Assembly: GCA_043228905.1 (NCBI GenBank)
Contig: JBHGNT010000001.1
Location: 19,468,001-19,532,000 of the forward strand
Source of the DNA: Azolla caroliniana
Taxonomy: Eukaryota; Polypodiophyta
Reading direction: 5' to 3'
DNA: 64,000 nucleotides
The position numbers and the translations under genes are program-made. Shown one piece after another: positions 20,082 through 31,121 of this stretch (positions within the stretch are counted from its first letter, which is position 1; each line of letters starts with the position of its first letter). The notes below the pieces were generated by a model. The model was not told the origin of the DNA. It saw only the letters and a program-made list of their open reading frames with translations, and did no database searches.

Positions 20082-20610
20082 TCAAACATCCTTCAGCAGC
20101 AGCTTGCATTCGGTTGATGTCGTCAATAGCACATCTCCTATGCCTATAATTTGGCATGTCCCTTCATTCCCCATCCAGACACACCCGTGCTCACCGGTTG
20201 TGTAGGATGAGAAGCATTTCCGGTCCGGGGACAGGTGGAACGACGCTCCGGAATCGACAACCCACGTTGTCTCGTGACCGGCAAGGTTCAACTCACTCTC
20301 CTCGGTGATGAGCATCAACTCCTCTTCACTTGTCGCGATTGTCGTCGTTCCCTTCCGGTCCGGTCCCCTCCGGTCTTTATTGTTCCGGTCCGGTGACCAC
20401 TTCGAATCGGTACTGTCGGTTTCCATCTCTTTCCGGAAATGCCGACAATTCTTCTAGAAGTGCCCCGACTTCCCACAGTAGAAGCAAGTGGCCCTTCCCC
20501 TTGACTTTGACCGTGTCCCCGACTTTTCCCGGTTCTGGGGACTCCAGTTCCTTTGTCTTTCACGTTCCGATTCGGTAAGGAGCGCCTTGGAGTCGGAGCT
20601 CGTATCCTTG
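20082..20610 (-). pseudogene. Copia B zinc knuckle and protease
   Basis: On the minus strand below the solo LTR: a basic linker, the knuckle TCFYCGKSGHF (about 20490-20450, followed by a stop where a residue is expected), then the protease with TTWVVDSGASFHLSPDRK (about 20270-20215), which keeps D-S-G. The frame joins the gag segment above 21030 if the solo LTR and one CCTTG copy are left out (EEACRKDK then DTSSDSKALL). Confidence 0.78.
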
Positions 20611-21030
20611 TGTTATTCTCTTAGCCGGACAAGGCCTAACACAAGGTGTCACGGAGACACTTCACCAAAGGGTGATTACGGCATAGGATTAAGATTCAAC
20701 GATTACACCGACTTACGTAGGTTACACGATTAGATTGCTTTGGTTAATTACACGCGTAAGATATAACAGCGATTACAGAACGGAAATCAAGACAGAAGTA
20801 TAAACAACATAAGCTCTACTAATTATCCGCTGCTATTACAATGGGGTCCGGGCCTTTAAATAGGTTTCCGGCCCGTAGTACAAAACGGTGCCTCTCGCAC
20901 CTATTCGGGATCCGTCCGGATCTGGAACGGCATACCGTTTCCAGTCCGTCCGTCCACACTATGCTCATTTACAACCATATCTAATTAATTCCTTCACTCC
21001 GTATTTTGGACTCCTTGCCGGCCGGTAACA
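20611..21030 (-). mobile_element. Solo LTR (family C), 420 bp, inside copia B
   Basis: TGTTATTCTC to GGTAACA, flanked by a perfect CCTTG duplication (20606-20610 and 21031-21035). Homologous along its length to 1930-2371. In its own (minus) direction it has a TATTTAAAGGCCC TATA-like element near 20852-20864. No internal sequence remains. Confidence 0.87.
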
Positions 21031-21603
21031 CCTTGTCTTTCCGACACGCCTCCTCATCTAGCAAGTTCGACTTGACTCTTGCTAGGGATAATTGTTTCCC
21101 TTCCAGCCTGGCATTGCCCAACGTGACAACTAACGTCTCCCAGCTATCTGGGAGGGAACCAAGCAGGAGCAGTGCTAGTACCTCATCGGCGAGAGGTACT
21201 TCCAACAATGTTGCCTGGTGAATCAGTCCCTGGAAGGCATTCATGTGCTCCACCATACTGGAGCCATCTTGATACCGGAGTCTTACTAGCTTCCGAAATA
21301 CCAAAACCCGATTAACAACATTTTTGTTCTGAAACATAATGCCGATCTTCTCCCAGAGCTCATGAGCCTTGGTCTTTTCATTGAAGTTGTTGTACAGACT
21401 CATGTTGATGAAGCACGTATGTATGTCGTCGTCTTCATTTGCATCACCTCCCACACTGTGGCATCGATCTTGTCCAGTTTCTTGTCCCCGAACTGAACCG
21501 GCAACCAAAGACCTTTGACCATGAGCATGTCCCTCATCTTCGACTTCCACACTGAGTAGTTGGAGCCGGTGAGCTTGAACATGCCGTCGAACGATTCTTC
21601 CAT
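21031..21603 (-). pseudogene. Copia B gag
   Basis: Starts at ATG 21603 (MEESFDGMFKLTGSNYSVW), 15 bases past the PBS. It continues with KMRDMLMVKGLW, KIDATVWEVMQM, then after a frame change near 21410 MSLYNNFNEKTKAHELWEKI, FRKLVRLRYQDGSSMVEHMN and ALLLLGSLPDSWETLVVTL. This is the usual copia gag architecture. It is split from its zinc knuckle by the solo LTR. Confidence 0.82.
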
Positions 21604-21617
21604 TTTCTGTTTTGTTC

Positions 21618-21629
21618 GCTCTGATACCA
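21618..21629 (-). promoter_or_regulatory. Primer-binding site of copia B
   Basis: On the minus strand TGGTATCAGAGC, complementary to the 3' end of initiator-Met tRNA, three bases after the LTR end at 21633. Confidence 0.92.
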
Positions 21630-21632
21630 GTT

Positions 21633-22201
21633 TGAAGAGAATATGTGGAATAATGCTCACCCACAACCGAGTCTTCGATTACTTTGTTGAGAATTACAAA
21701 TACAGAAATGGGAATGTGGAGATAGATGCACGTATACACAAAAAACACTGAAAGAGAGTACACAGTATGTTTACGTGGAAAACCCTAAACGGGAAAAACC
21801 ACGGGAGCCCACAAGCTCCAAACTATCACTATGTCTAAGAGGAATACAACAGGGGAACACAAAGGCAACGATCTCGTGTTCATAATCTTTGCCTGGCGGC
21901 GGTTACAACAGAGACACACTCTGTCTCTCTCTCTCTCTTTCGCTCTACTACGCTCTGTACAGCATTTACACCAATAACTCTATACAAAATAATGACAACA
22001 CCATGATATTCTCAAGTTTGCCCTAGGTCATATTTATACTAATATGACTTTCGGGCTATTTACAAATATAGCCCTAGTGGGCTCTTTGGAACATATTTAC
22101 CTATATGTCCCTTCATCCGGTAAGAGGTTCTCACCGGGCCTGCAACATCCGGTTCTCACCGGGCCTCCATCATCCCATCCGGAGGGACCTAAATCCTAAC
22201 A
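21633..22201 (-). mobile_element. 5' LTR of copia B (569 bp)
   Basis: In its own direction it begins TGTTAGGATTTAGG (22201 downward) and ends TATTCTCTTCA at 21633, next to the PBS. It matches 16755-17390 except for the missing tip and the CT and GGTTCTCACCGGG expansions of that copy. Confidence 0.92.
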
Positions 22202-23085
22202 GGACCTCAGACAAGCCAGACACATACTCGGCATGAGGATAGACCGAAATCGGACGACCAAAACTCTCCGACTCTCCCAGTCCGAATACATCCGCAAGGT
22301 GTTGAAGCGCTTCAACATGGAGAATGCGAAGCCATCACCAACACCGCTTCCGACGTCGATCGGAATATCAGACAGAGACTCTTCTTCGATGGACAAGAAG
22401 AAAGAACTTAATGGAAAGATACCCTACGCATCAGCAATAGGAAGTATCATGTACGCAATGGTGGCGACCCGACCTAGCCTATGTCGTAGGGGTGGTCAGT
22501 AGGTACATGTCAAACCCAGGAAAGAAGCATTGGGAGGTCGTCAAGCACATCCATAGGTATCTAAAAGGAACCCTGGATGCAAGGTTGACTTTCAGACTGA
22601 CAACCTCAGCCGAAGTCGAAGGCTACACCGATTCCGAATATGCTAGAAATGCAGATAATCGGAAATCGACATCAGGCTACATCTTCACCTATGGTGGCGG
22701 GGAGATATCATGGAGGTCGAAACTTCAAGAGTGCACGGCTCTATCTACCACAGAAGCTGAGTACATAGCAGCATCGGAAGCAGCGAAGGAAGCGATCTGG
22801 CTGCACCGACTGACTGCCGACTTCGGAACTGCAAGCCGAAACAACCAACTAGCACCGACCATCTATTGCGACTCACAGAGCGCAATACACCTCATCAACA
22901 ATACCTTCTATCATGCGAAGACAAAGCACATTGAGGTGCAGTATCATCATATCCGAGAGCTCGTAAACGAAAAGAAACTCGAAGTCGGAAAGATCCACAC
23001 CGAGGTGAACATCGTTGATTGCCTAACGAAGCCACTCCCAGATCTACGCTTCGGAGCACTAAGGACAAAAATGGGGCTACGATAA
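22202..23085 (+). pseudogene. Copia A RT end and RNase H (second part)
   Basis: Continues the A pol after copia B: RHILGMRIDRNRTTKTLRL, YIRKVLKRFNMENAKPS, KIPYASAIGSIMYAMV, then after a 1-base shift near 22480 [89 protein letters not shown] and DCLTKPLPDLRFG, with a stop at 23085. RNase H catalytic residues look intact. Confidence 0.87.
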
Positions 23086-23294
23086 GTGACCGAGCAGAAG
23101 AAAGCCAAATGAGGAGTAGAAGGTAAGATATGATTGGAACAATAACGACACATCCTATACATCTGCCGACTCGGCTACATGCCAACCGACTTGTAACATA
23201 TAAACTTAGATCAATTTTGTAATCTAGGCTTACGGGGGAGATAACCCCAAATACTTGTACATGCAAGAAAGAGTAGTCCTTTTACGAGGGAGTT
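23086..23294 (+). other. Copia A 3' untranslated region and polypurine tract
   Basis: Between the pol stop and the 3' LTR. Purine-rich runs are GGGGGAGA (23234) and ACGAGGGAG directly before TGTTGG; the latter is the likely plus-strand primer. Confidence 0.7.
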
Positions 23295-23582
23295 TGTTGG
23301 CATAAAAGGCCGACTCCTTCCAAGTTGTATCCGTCTAAGTGTGAACTCATCAATAAGTTAGGGCTTAGTATATAAGTGAATACCTAACATTGTATAGTGT
23401 GACAAGTGACAGAGAGATGAACTGTCTGTGCATTGTATCTCAAAGAACGAAGCAATAAAGCTTTCCATTAGAGCTTGCATTGTGTAAGTCCACGCCTACT
23501 TTATTTTCTGTCTACGTTGTTTGTTGTACAAAACCAACAACAGATCCATACACGTTTCCTCAAATCGCACTCGTTACCGACA
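23295..23582 (+). mobile_element. Right LTR of copia A (288 bp)
   Basis: TGTTGGCATAAAAGG to TTACCGACA, followed by the AGTGT duplication at 23583-23587. Confidence 0.92.
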
Positions 23583-24150
23583 AGTGTATGACTTATCTTT
23601 GTCCAAAATAAGTTATCTGCGACAGACCACAATGAAGATACTAAAAGAGGATCTCGAATGTGGCTTCAGACACAACACAAAGACAAACAAGAAGCATGAC
23701 TCATAACCTCGATGAGATTGGATTGCAATTGGATGAAGACAATGCATTAGTTGACATTGATGATGAGGATGAGACCTCATTAACTCTTACTAGTTCATCT
23801 AATGGGTATGAAGATGATGGCATAAACTTGGAAAACGATTGTCCTGATACGTTAACTGTAAATATTGTATTGTACATCAAGATTTGGATTCAGGAATTTC
23901 TATAAATATTGGTGTTAGTCATTGTGGACATTCATTTGTAAGTTTGGCATGTCCATTATTTAGGCCTTTTTTTTAACACCTAAATTTTCGTACATGCTAG
24001 ATATCAATATATTTTTGGGTCATTTTTTAAATCCTTTACGCATGCGGCACCCCTTTTTTTGAATCTCCCTAATTTGTGTCATTTTTTTATGGATAGTTCT
24101 CAAAATGCGACATATTACCTGTTTCAAATGTCCCGGTGTTGTTTGAGAAT
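23583..24150 (+). pseudogene. X copy 2, right piece
   Basis: Continues the X reading: VYDLSLSKISYLRQTTMKIL, then after a shift QTRSMTHNLDEIGLQLDED with the acidic tail DIDDEDETSLTLTSSSNGYEDDG, ending near 23850. The conserved GACATATTACCTGTTTCAAA motif is at 24109-24128. The frame is broken upstream. Confidence 0.5.
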
Positions 24151-24676
24151 TAGGCGTGTGTTGTACGGACCACGTAAATGGTATTTGCAAGGGCCAAATA
24201 CCAGTGAAGGAATTATCAATAATTCCTTGTTGATCACTAAACAACATGTCCCACCATGAGGTATCTTGTGGTCCAGCATACTTCTTTGCATTATCAATGT
24301 GCTTCCTTTTGTCCTGTAAGGCTTGCATCCAAAAGTTCCTTTGTTCATCTAACAAGTCATTGTACATTTCCTTTTTAGTCTCAATCGGCATTTGTTTTGC
24401 ACCATGAACAATAGTTATAGATGGCATATGAAGCAAGAATTGGCAACCGCCTTCTGGCTCCCACTGTGGGGAAGATGAATATTGTTTTGCATTCAATAGT
24501 GTACAACCACTTATATCACTTTTCTTTATCAAGAACACGTGATTGAAGCTAATATTGTTTAATTGGGCTAACACTTTCACATTCTCCTCCCCACCATCTG
24601 CTATGTATCTCTTAAAGTAGTATATCTCCTTTAAGGGGAGCATATTTGGACGTGGCGTATATGCATCACAAATCAT
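24020..24676 (-). CDS. Unidentified 218-codon ORF
   Basis: Open from ATG 24676 with no internal stop. Segments include IYYFKRYIADGGEENVKVLA, NHVFLIKKSDISGCTLLNAK, LHMPSITIVHGAKQMPIETK, LDEQRNFWMQALQDKRKHID and QDTSWWDMLFSDQQG. The composition is like a soluble globular protein and is unlike the shadow frames around it. It lies opposite to and overlaps the end of X copy 2. The last roughly 60 codons (below about 24200) look less protein-like and may be read-through into the X tail. No family recognised. It could be one exon of a gene carried by the X element. Confidence 0.4.
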   Translation of the reverse strand: MICDAYTPRPNMLPLKEIYYFKRYIADGGEENVKVLAQLNNISFNHVFLIKKSDISGCTLLNAKQYSSSPQWEPEGGCQFLLHMPSITIVHGAKQMPIETKKEMYNDLLDEQRNFWMQALQDKRKHIDNAKKYAGPQDTSWWDMLFSDQQGIIDNSFTGIWPLQIPFTWSVQHTPNSQTTPGHLKQVICRILRTIHKKMTQIREIQKKGCRMRKGFKK

Positions 24677-24689
24677 ATCAAATAACTTT

Positions 24690-25018
24690 GGTAATGTGAA
24701 AGCATCCTATCGAGAAAATGGTCTAGAGAATTATCAAAGAGAGAGAGAGAGAGAAGAGCGTAAGAGTGGCGCCATAGTTGTGTTCGTAACAGCTGACGCC
24801 AAGAGCTATGTGAGGCTGATACACTCCATAGTCGAGAGTGTTGTAATCTTCTCCCTTATAAATCCATTGTATAGTGAAGTTGTGTCCTCCCATGGTTTTC
24901 TCCCATTTTAGGGTTTCCACGTAAAATTTGTGTACATTGTTGTTGTGTGTGTGTTCCGAGTTGTGTATTTCAACATATCTATTGTGGATTGACGATCTAG
25001 TTCACAACACAAACCCTA
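24690..25018 (+). mobile_element. Copia LTR 3' part (R-U5 only)
   Basis: Contains a GA run (24738-24755), TATA-like CTTATAAATCC (24853), the common copia R/U5 words GGTTTTCTCCCATTTTAGGG and TTTCCACGTAAAA, and an end at ACCCTAACA followed by CCTGGTA, which looks like the first bases of a shortened PBS. The U3 part is missing. It does not resemble the 3' LTR of element K (38888-39333), though gag follows directly. Confidence 0.6.
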
Positions 25019-26068
25019 ACACCTGGTAAAGAACAGGAAGGAGAATCTTTCTCCCGACGGAGAAGCTCGACAGATCCAACTATGCATCTTGGTTGTACAA
25101 GATGCACTAGTACCTGTGCGGGCATGGCTACTGGAGTTATGTTGACAGAGCTAACGATACAACACTTGATGCGGCACACAGGGACTTTCCGGCTTGGGAA
25201 CAAGCGGCAAGCAGGGTAATGTGTTGCTTTGCGGCTAGTGTCGGTGATCAACTACTCAGCCATATCTGGGACACCAAGACGCCAAAGGAAGCTTGAGGAA
25301 ACCTGAAAAAGGTCTTCGCCGCAAACACCACGGCCCGAAAGCTACAACTCTGACAAGAGTTGAGCAATGTCCGACAAAAGGACATGTCGGTGGCCAACTA
25401 CACGGCCTGGATCAAAGACATATGCAACTCACTTGCCTCCATCAACGTGATCGTCGAGGAAGATGAGATGAGGTTTGTCTCTGGGGCCTCGCATCAAAGT
25501 TTGGAGCATTCCAGACAACGGTATGTACAAGGGAGAATACACCCTCCTTTTTCGACTTACACCTCCTTGTGGAGGAGAACCATGCGGGTGCGTCAACGAG
25601 TATGCACACCGACAACAAGATGTTGTACACGAAGGTAGAGAGCCCCCAAGGTCATGGCAGTCGAGGCAGATCGGTGCGCAATGCAAGCAGCCAACAAGAG
25701 AAGAATCGGAGGCACAAAGATGGTGCCGACAGTAATTCCAAACCCTTCGGAAATAGGGGGAGTCAAAGCGGCACCGGAAACCGGCAAGGAAAAACAGACA
25801 TGGAATGTTGGTACTGTGGCCGGAAGAGCCACAGAGAAATCAAGTGTTGGAAGAAAAGAGCCGATTCAGACAAAGCTAGATCGAGGCGGAATGACGCCGA
25901 CATGCGTCACCGATCGCACTACGTCGGAAGCTTGAAGAGAGCCGGGTCGGGACTAGCCCTCGTAATGAAGCATAAGGCCAACAAAAAGGCTACATCTGAC
26001 TCAAAGTCGGAAGAAGTTTGGTACATGGACTTCAGAGCTTCAAACCACATGACGAACCATAAGGAGTA
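25019..26068 (+). pseudogene. Copia K gag and protease start
   Basis: Gag begins with KLDRSNYASWLYKMH (about 25063-25110) and continues as MSVANYTAWIKDICNSLASI (25384 on), with stops at 25110, 25294 and 25353 and a frame change near 25540. The zinc knuckle MECWYCGRKSHREIKCWKK lies at about 25801-25860. The protease site reads WYMDFRASNHMTNHKE (26020-26067), where the catalytic D-S-G is D-F-R, so it is inactive. The tail is rich in Arg/Ser/Gly. Confidence 0.75.
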
Positions 26069-27330
26069 GTTCTCTTTTCTCGAGCAGCCGGAGAAGCCAG
26101 GGGTAGTCGAAACCGGAGACAACACCCCACATCCCATTGAGCACATCGGAGATTTCCCACTAACCCATGTCGGCCAGAAAGGGGTCATGCGGTCCTGCAT
26201 GTTCCAACGATCACCAAGAACTTGGTGTCGGTCAGCCAAATCGTAGATCAAGGAATGTAGGTCCGATTTACTCACCGCAGTTGCTTCACCGAGCAGGAAG
26301 ACCGAATCATTACGCAAGGGTGCTAGAATGGAAGAATGTTCATCCTCGAAACCAACGATGTAGGCACCGCTATGTTCGCAAAAGGGCAAAAGGTCAAGTT
26401 GGACATCGACCTCTAGCCGATGTTTCGTGGCCGGAAAGGCCAAATATGTGAAGCTTGCCAACTTGGGAAGCCTCATAGGCTTCCATTCCCCAATGAGAAG
26501 AATCGGGGCCGGAATCAGCTCGATCTCATCCATTCGGATGTGTGGGGACTAGCTCAAAATGTGAGCATCGAAGGGAGTCGATATTTCATCTCCTTCATTG
26601 ACGATTTTAGCCGACACACCTAGATCTACTTAATCAGGAAGAAGAGCGAAGTCTTCTCATGCTTCCAGGACTTAAAGAATCATGTTGAACGAGAAACCGG
26701 AAGGAAGATCAAGTTTCTGAGATTGGATGGCGAAAAAGAGTACTTTTTCGGCCAGCTCACTACTTACCTGCAGACCAAAGGAATCTGACGAGAGTTCTCC
26801 TGCAGATACACGCCAGAGCATAATGGCATGGTCGAACATCAAAATCGGGCGTTGGTAGAAGCGGCAAGGGCAATGCTAGAAGAGAAGTGCATGCCCCAGA
26901 TTTATTGGGCCGAAGCAATTCGGATTGTCGTCTACATACAGAATTGGATATTTTCCTCAGGGACAAAGGTGTCGCCGTACGAACTGTATTTCGAGCGGAA
27001 ACCTTTGGGTATTCGGAAGAATTGCCAATGTGCATGTGTCAAATGATAAGCAGAAGAAACTGGATGCAAAATTCGAGAAGTGCTTCCTGGTTGGCTACTT
27101 CGACAAACAGAAGGGGTACTAGTGCTACAACCCTCATTCATAGAAATTCCTTGTTAGCCGTGATGTCGTCTTCGACGAATCCACATCTTAGTACTTCTCA
27201 TCACACGAACCTAAACAGATTGATGTGGACGATGCAACTGATTCCGGATTAGAAGGAAGCATAGAGGAATCCGAACCGGATTGTCCGACCTCTCTCTAGA
27301 TCAATGGACTGAATCTAGACTGGTTGAGCG
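26069..27330 (+). pseudogene. Copia K integrase remains
   Basis: Motifs spread over several frames: CEACQLGKPHRLPF (about 26448-26480), LDLIHSDVWGLAQNV (26520 on), RYFISFIDDFSRHT (first catalytic Asp, about 26600), MVEHQNRALVEAARAMLEEK (catalytic Glu region, 26828 on), QIYWAEAIRIVVYIQNW, RIANVHVSNDKQKKLDAKFE and CFLVGYFDKQKGY, then the start of the linker. At least five stops or shifts. Confidence 0.7.
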
Positions 27331-28605
27331 GGAGCAGTCAACCGGATGACGAGCTGGAGAGTAGCGAAGGCTCGGTCGTGCTCTCCCCGCACAAGGAACC
27401 GAGGAGACGGTTCACACACAAAGAGAAAGGGAAGGAGAAGATGTCGGAGTACGGCACGAATAGGGAAGAGAAGGATCGGAGCGAATCCAATTCCGGAAAG
27501 AACAAAGATAGATCTTCAGAAGAGAAGTCTGCGTCGGCCAAGAGGGCCACGAAATCGGCAAACCAGAAGTTGCACTGATCCACCCACCAAAAGCACCCCG
27601 TAGTTCGGTATGGATATAATGAGTATATGGTTCATCATTATGCGTACATGGTGAAGGTGGTTGTGCATGAGCCGGAGAGCTATGCAGAAGCTGCTAAGGA
27701 TCCGAATTGACAAAAGATCATGGAGGAAGAGATGCACGCGCTCATGGAAAATGAGACATGGGACTTAGTGGACGTACTGAAAAGAGTGAAGTCGATCAGT
27801 TGTCGGTGGGTGTATAAAGTCAAACACAATGTTGACGGCTTCGTCAACCGCTACAAGGCCCAATTAGTGGCGAAGGGTTACGCGTAGTGGCACGGAATCG
27901 ATTATGACGAGACCTTCGCGCCGGTTGCGAAGATGACAACATTCTATGTCTTGCTTGCAATGGTAGCGGCGAAGGGGTGGCATCTACATCAAATGGATGT
28001 GAAAAAAACGTTCCTGCAAGGCGACCTTGAGGAGCATGTATATATGATTCAGCCCCCCGTATATCAGTCCGGAATGAACACGTCGGTTGTTTGCCGACTG
28101 AAGAAGTCTCTTTACGGACTAAAGCAAGTGCCACGTGCCTGGAACGCGAAGATCACGCAGCAATTGCGTCGGCTGGGGTTTGCCACATCCAAGTCAGATT
28201 CTTCACTCTTCATCCAGCAAGGTTGGAATAGACCGGTTAGTATTCTACTTTATGTTGATGATTTAGTCATCATCGGTGCCGACCTAGCAGAAATCGACCC
28301 TGTCAAGTCAGAACTCACCGCATCGTTCAAAATGAAGGATCTTGGGGACCTTCATTACTTCCTCAGGATCGAAGTGATCCGCACCCCAAAAGGCATAATG
28401 ATCAGTCAACACCAATATGTGTTGAGTATGCTCTTCAAATTTGGTCTGACGGAATGCAAGTTCATCTCAACTCCTCTAGATAGGAATGTGAAGCTCCGCC
28501 CCGACTCCGGAACGGCATGTGACCTGAAATGGTTCCGACAGATAGTCGGAAGCCTTATATACCTGACCATCACCGGCCGGATCTCAGCTATCCGGTCGGC
28601 TTGAT
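27331..28605 (+). pseudogene. Copia K linker and RT
   Basis: A Ser/Glu-rich linker (27324-27578) is followed by RT: ESYAEAAKDPN, EEMHALMENETWDLVDV (27729-27780), RWVYKVKHNVDGF, RYKAQLVAKGYA, MDVKKTFLQGDLEEHVYMI (27990 on), SLYGLKQVPRAWN, ILLYVDDLVIIG (intact YVDD, about 28240), MKDLGDLHYFLRIEVIRTP, YVLSMLFKFGLTECKF and RQIVGSLIYLTIT. Stops at 27706 and 27885 and a shift near 28580. Closely related in wording to copia F. Confidence 0.82.
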
Positions 28606-29011
28606 AAGTCAATTCATGGCAAATTTGACCGTGGAGCACCTTCAATGTGCACACTGAATACTCAAGTATGTTAGCGGAACTAAGGACAGGGGGTTGCTAT
28701 ATCGGGCCAGGCCGGTCAGCTTGTTGGTCATACAGATGCCGATTGGGCCGGAAATGCCGGCGATTGAAGGTCAACTTCCGGATTCACGTTTTCACTTGGG
28801 AGTTTCACGGTCGCCTAGAGTAACAAGAAGAAGCCGACAATCGCATTGTCGAGCACTGAGGCCAAGTATCGAGGACCAGTTGTCGCAATGTGCGAAGCCA
28901 TTTGGCTCAAATGGTTATTGAAGCATCTGCAAGTGGAGGTGTCCAATCCCACGACGATCTACTACGACAACCTCATCAGCATCCGACTGGCGAAGAACCC
29001 CATCTTCCATG
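28606..29011 (+). pseudogene. Copia K RNase H, first part
   Basis: Broken frames give TDADWAGNAGD (about 28735), LSSTEAKYRGPVVAMCEAIW (28843 on) and YYDNLISIRLAKNPIFHV, ending at the L insertion. It resumes at 38020 with RTKHIEVYYHFVRE. CCATG (29007-29011) is the target-site duplication. Confidence 0.8.
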
Positions 29012-29465
29012 TGTTGTTCGTCGGAATAGTAACCGACAGACAAGAGCGCAAGAATACGGAATAGTATAATATTGTAACACATGTAACGGTTCACGCGGGA
29101 AGCGTGAACGGCTAAAAGACCCTGCCCTACGTATATAAAGGGCAGAAAACCTCTGTTAGAAGCAGCATGTAATTTTGAATGTAAGAGGCGTATTGTAATA
29201 GAGTTCTATCTTCTCTGATATCTATGTATAGCTACGGCTAATCTATTGTGTGTCTGTAACACTTGAGAGCATAGGAGTAAGTAACGGTGTGTGCGCTAGC
29301 CCACTGTCAAAGGAGTTCGGTTGTAGTCGTCTCCCTTATACGCTGCTAGGTTACGGGGAATATCCCACTAAGTATTACGCACAGACTCTACCCTTTGTTG
29401 TCATACAGTCACTTGGGGGTCTAGGTCGAAGGACTGACCGTAGACCGTGTCCTTAGTCGGTAACA
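29012..29465 (+). mobile_element. Left LTR of gypsy L (454 bp)
   Basis: TGTTGTTCGTCGG to GTCGGTAACA. A TATA-like CGTATATAAAGG is near 29132. It matches 37590-38014 (425 bp; that copy has two deletions). CCATG lies on the outer side of both. Confidence 0.93.
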
Positions 29466-29519
29466 CTTTTGGCACGCTTGGTGATCTGTGTCTTCTCACA
29501 GACGAACAACGACAAATGG

Positions 29520-31013
29520 ATGTTTAGCCGCAGACGCCCCAGAGAACCAACACGACCAGACCAGCCAATCACAAGGTCCATCACACGCCAGGCAAAGGAA
29601 CGTGCACGGCAAAAGCCTCGCCTTAGCGACCTTAGCACTACATGTCAGTACCACAAAGGTGATTTCCCGCTCTCCAAATACCTCGATGATACGCGGGAAG
29701 CACGCTCACCACACCAGCACTGTGGTCTTTCCCTGCCCATCGTAGCCCCCAGCATGGTCTTTGCCTATCCCCGCTTTAACGGCGAAACCGACGCCGCAAC
29801 CCACATTCGCCTATTCCTCAATGTTTGGAATGCAAACCACATGGCACAGAGCCTTTCTTAGGCAGTAGCGCACCAGTCCAAAATGACGGAGTTTGGGTTA
29901 ACATTGGATGGGTGAGCGGTGTTTTGGCATTCACAGATGGATCTGCCAGCAATCACGACCTTCGACTAGCTGCAGTGCGCCTTTTTGCGGTTCTTCCATC
30001 GGAGGGTTCTACAATGCGAAATCCTTGGACAGTTCTACAAAATTAAGCAGCTGCCGACCGAGATGATCGCGGATTTCAGGTTACGTTTCCAAAATTTACG
30101 GCGGAAACTAGAACGAGGCCCCGCGAAGGACGAGGCTCGCGAGACATTTCTGGCGGCATTACGCCGACCTATACGGACAACGCTCAACAACAATAGCGTG
30201 AAAGGGGAAACAGCCGATATGGTCATCGAACAAGCGTTACAACTCGAGTTGGACGACAAAGAGGAAAGGTTTTCTATGTCCGCATTACGACAAGCGTTAC
30301 CTCAGGATGAGGAACGACATTTTTGTCAAGCAATCTAGTGCACGATTTCCTTGAATTCGGGGCATTCCGCAGTGGAGTGCAACATGCGAATCCACTACCC
30401 AATCTGTCACTAGAAGGCTCACATAGTCGAGCAATGCGAATACAATATGTTGAATAGAGCCGCTCCCACAGTACGCAGCATGGACACACAACATCCCCCA
30501 CGTCGTACTGAACAAAGGAGGCAAGAAGACCGACCACGGTATATGGATCGTAACCCACGTGATGACCGGCACTACCGGAATCACCGGAATCACAACGATT
30601 CCGAGGAAGACAAGCCAGAGGATGAGGACTACCGTGGGCCACCCAGATATGCTAAAGGGGGCCGGCGCTATGAGAATCACCGGCCTCCAAACAAACGTGG
30701 TAGCTTCAATGGACCTCGTGGAAAGCAGCGGCAATATCGGGACCACTGGCAATATGATGAAAGCTCGAACGATGACCAGCACCAAGAACCACGCCGGGAC
30801 CAACAGCAATCACCGCGTACGCTCCAACAAACGAAGTTGGACTGTGAGGAGCAAGTCGCACCGGGGGGTCGGCACACACCACCAGGGGCCGAGAAGGGTG
30901 AATCTAGCATCCATTGTTTTGTTTGTCAACAGCCCGGACATTATGCCACACAATGCCCAATACGCAAGGGCAAAGGGCCCACCGTCAATACGATTACGGC
31001 AGAAGTGCAGTAA
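29520..31013 (+). pseudogene. Gypsy L gag
   Basis: The reading starts near 29517 (MFSRRRPREPTRPD) with ITRSITRQAKERARQK. It then shows the retrotransposon gag core: FAYPRFNGETDAATHIRLFL (about 29760-29820), LRFFHRRVLQ, QLPTEMIADFRLRFQNLRRK and ARETFLAALRRPIRTTL, followed by a very Arg/Asp-rich tail (30447-30840). One zinc knuckle, CFVCQQPGHYATQC, lies at about 30919-30960. Stops near 29860, 29911 and 30337. The gag at 39480-41354 (element M) is a relative with the same knuckle wording. Confidence 0.82.
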
Positions 31014-31121
31014 GTCACGACACGTTAGCAAACAAAAACGGTTGATTGGGCCGCGCAAGATGAGTTACGACGAATAGCCCAGGCATGGGTTGAAAAAGCA
31101 AACGCGACAAATACGGAATGA

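Larger units (their letters stand above)
13358..23582 (+). mobile_element. Copia A, complete ends, split by copia B
   Basis: Full copia order on the plus strand: LTR, PBS, gag, protease, integrase, RT, RNase H, LTR. It is interrupted at 16755-22201 by minus-strand copia B. The B insertion duplicated GGACC, seen as GGAAC at 16750-16754 and GGACC at 22202-22206. The RT frame (AMKDL...RHILGMRID) rejoins across it. An internal deletion removes much of integrase near 15375. Element A itself lies inside X copy 2. Confidence 0.92.
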
